From assembly GCA_021778165.1 (NCBI GenBank), contig JAJYCU010000054.1, positions 1 through 5,247 on the forward strand: a DNA stretch of 5,247 bases, written 5' to 3'. Below are positions 4,894-5,247 of the stretch, piece after piece. The first letter of the stretch is position 1. Every line of letters begins with the position of its first letter. Position numbers and translations under genes: made by a program. The notes beneath the pieces were generated by a model. It was not told the DNA's origin and made no database searches. It saw only the letters and a list, made by a program, of their open reading frames with translations. The DNA comes from a bacterium. GTDB lineage: Bacteria > Patescibacteria > Saccharimonadia > Saccharimonadales > UBA4665.

Positions 4894-5247
4894 ATGAGTC
4901 GTAATTTAGTGATTGTTGAAAGTCCGGCGAAAGCCAAGACCATCCAAGGTTTTCTTGGTAAAGACTTCATTGTTCAGAGTAGCTTCGGTCATATTAGAGA
5001 TTTGCCATCCAAGGGAATGAGTATTGAGATAGATAATGGATTTAAGCCTATCTATGAGGTCCCAACTGACAAAAAGAAAATAGTCTCAGAACTAAAAAAA
5101 CTTTCAAAAAACTCAGAAGTTTGGTTAGCGACTGATGAGGATAGAGAAGGGGAAGCTATAGCCTGGCACTTAGCCAATGTTTTATCTTTAGACGCAAAGA
5201 AATCAAAACGAATTGTTTTTCATGAGATAACTAAAACTGCTATAAGT
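4894..5247 (+). CDS. topA: DNA topoisomerase I, N-terminal part (3' end outside window)
   Basis: The first 118 residues of a type IA topoisomerase, which relaxes negative supercoils by single-strand passage. The Toprim domain is clear: LVIVESPAKAKTI with catalytic E9 and K13, SSFGHIRDLP with H33, and the metal-binding motif ATDEDREGEAIAWHL with D81, D83 and E85. The segment ends with the conserved RIVFHEIT stretch. E9, K13 and H33 carry the same numbers as in E. coli TopA. The D-x-D-x-E triad comes about 30 residues earlier than in E. coli (D111), so the Toprim domain is a short version. The active-site Tyr is beyond the window. ATG 4894 is set by the family's usual N-terminus. No SD precedes it (upstream reads AAGTATATAACT). 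Confidence 0.97.
   Translation, partial: MSRNLVIVESPAKAKTIQGFLGKDFIVQSSFGHIRDLPSKGMSIEIDNGFKPIYEVPTDKKKIVSELKKLSKNSEVWLATDEDREGEAIAWHLANVLSLDAKKSKRIVFHEITKTAIS

Overview
The window is AT-rich, densely packed bacterial core-genome sequence. TGA is used as a stop (end of pth) and every Trp is TGG, so the code is standard. Very short intergenic gaps, housekeeping proteins near minimum length, several starts without Shine-Dalgarno (SD) sequences, and a receiver protein with a long Pro/Thr/Ser/Asn-rich tail suggest a small-genome Candidate Phyla Radiation lineage, most likely Saccharibacteria (TM7). That placement is inference. Use of TGA as stop argues against Gracilibacteria and Absconditabacteria, which read it as Gly.

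Plus strand, 1-2197: the C-terminal ATPase domain of a sensor histidine kinase (partial), then a response regulator with a receiver domain and a disordered tail, then an RsuA/RluB-family rRNA pseudouridine synthase. Plus strand, 2214-4215: der (ribosome-assembly GTPase EngA) and pth (peptidyl-tRNA hydrolase), separated by 4 nt and apparently translationally coupled. A precise extended -10 element sits just before der and suggests a leaderless mRNA. The pseudouridine synthase, Der and Pth all serve ribosome assembly or translation.

Region 4216-4673 has no convincing protein gene, but it is the most interesting part. Its minus strand carries a consensus sigma-70 promoter (TTGACA, 17 nt, TATAAT, plus an extended TG). 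Downstream are about 340 nt with two three-way junctions, several perfect hairpins and a GC-rich intrinsic terminator whose loop is perfectly complementary over 8 nt to an upstream strand (pseudoknot). I read this as a highly expressed structured non-coding RNA. Hallmarks of tmRNA, RNase P RNA and SRP RNA were looked for by eye and not found.

Plus strand, 4674-5247: a 56-residue two-helix membrane protein, expressed divergently from the RNA, followed by the 5' end of topA (DNA topoisomerase I), which runs off the window. Five proposed promoters in the window share the core TGnTAnnnT.
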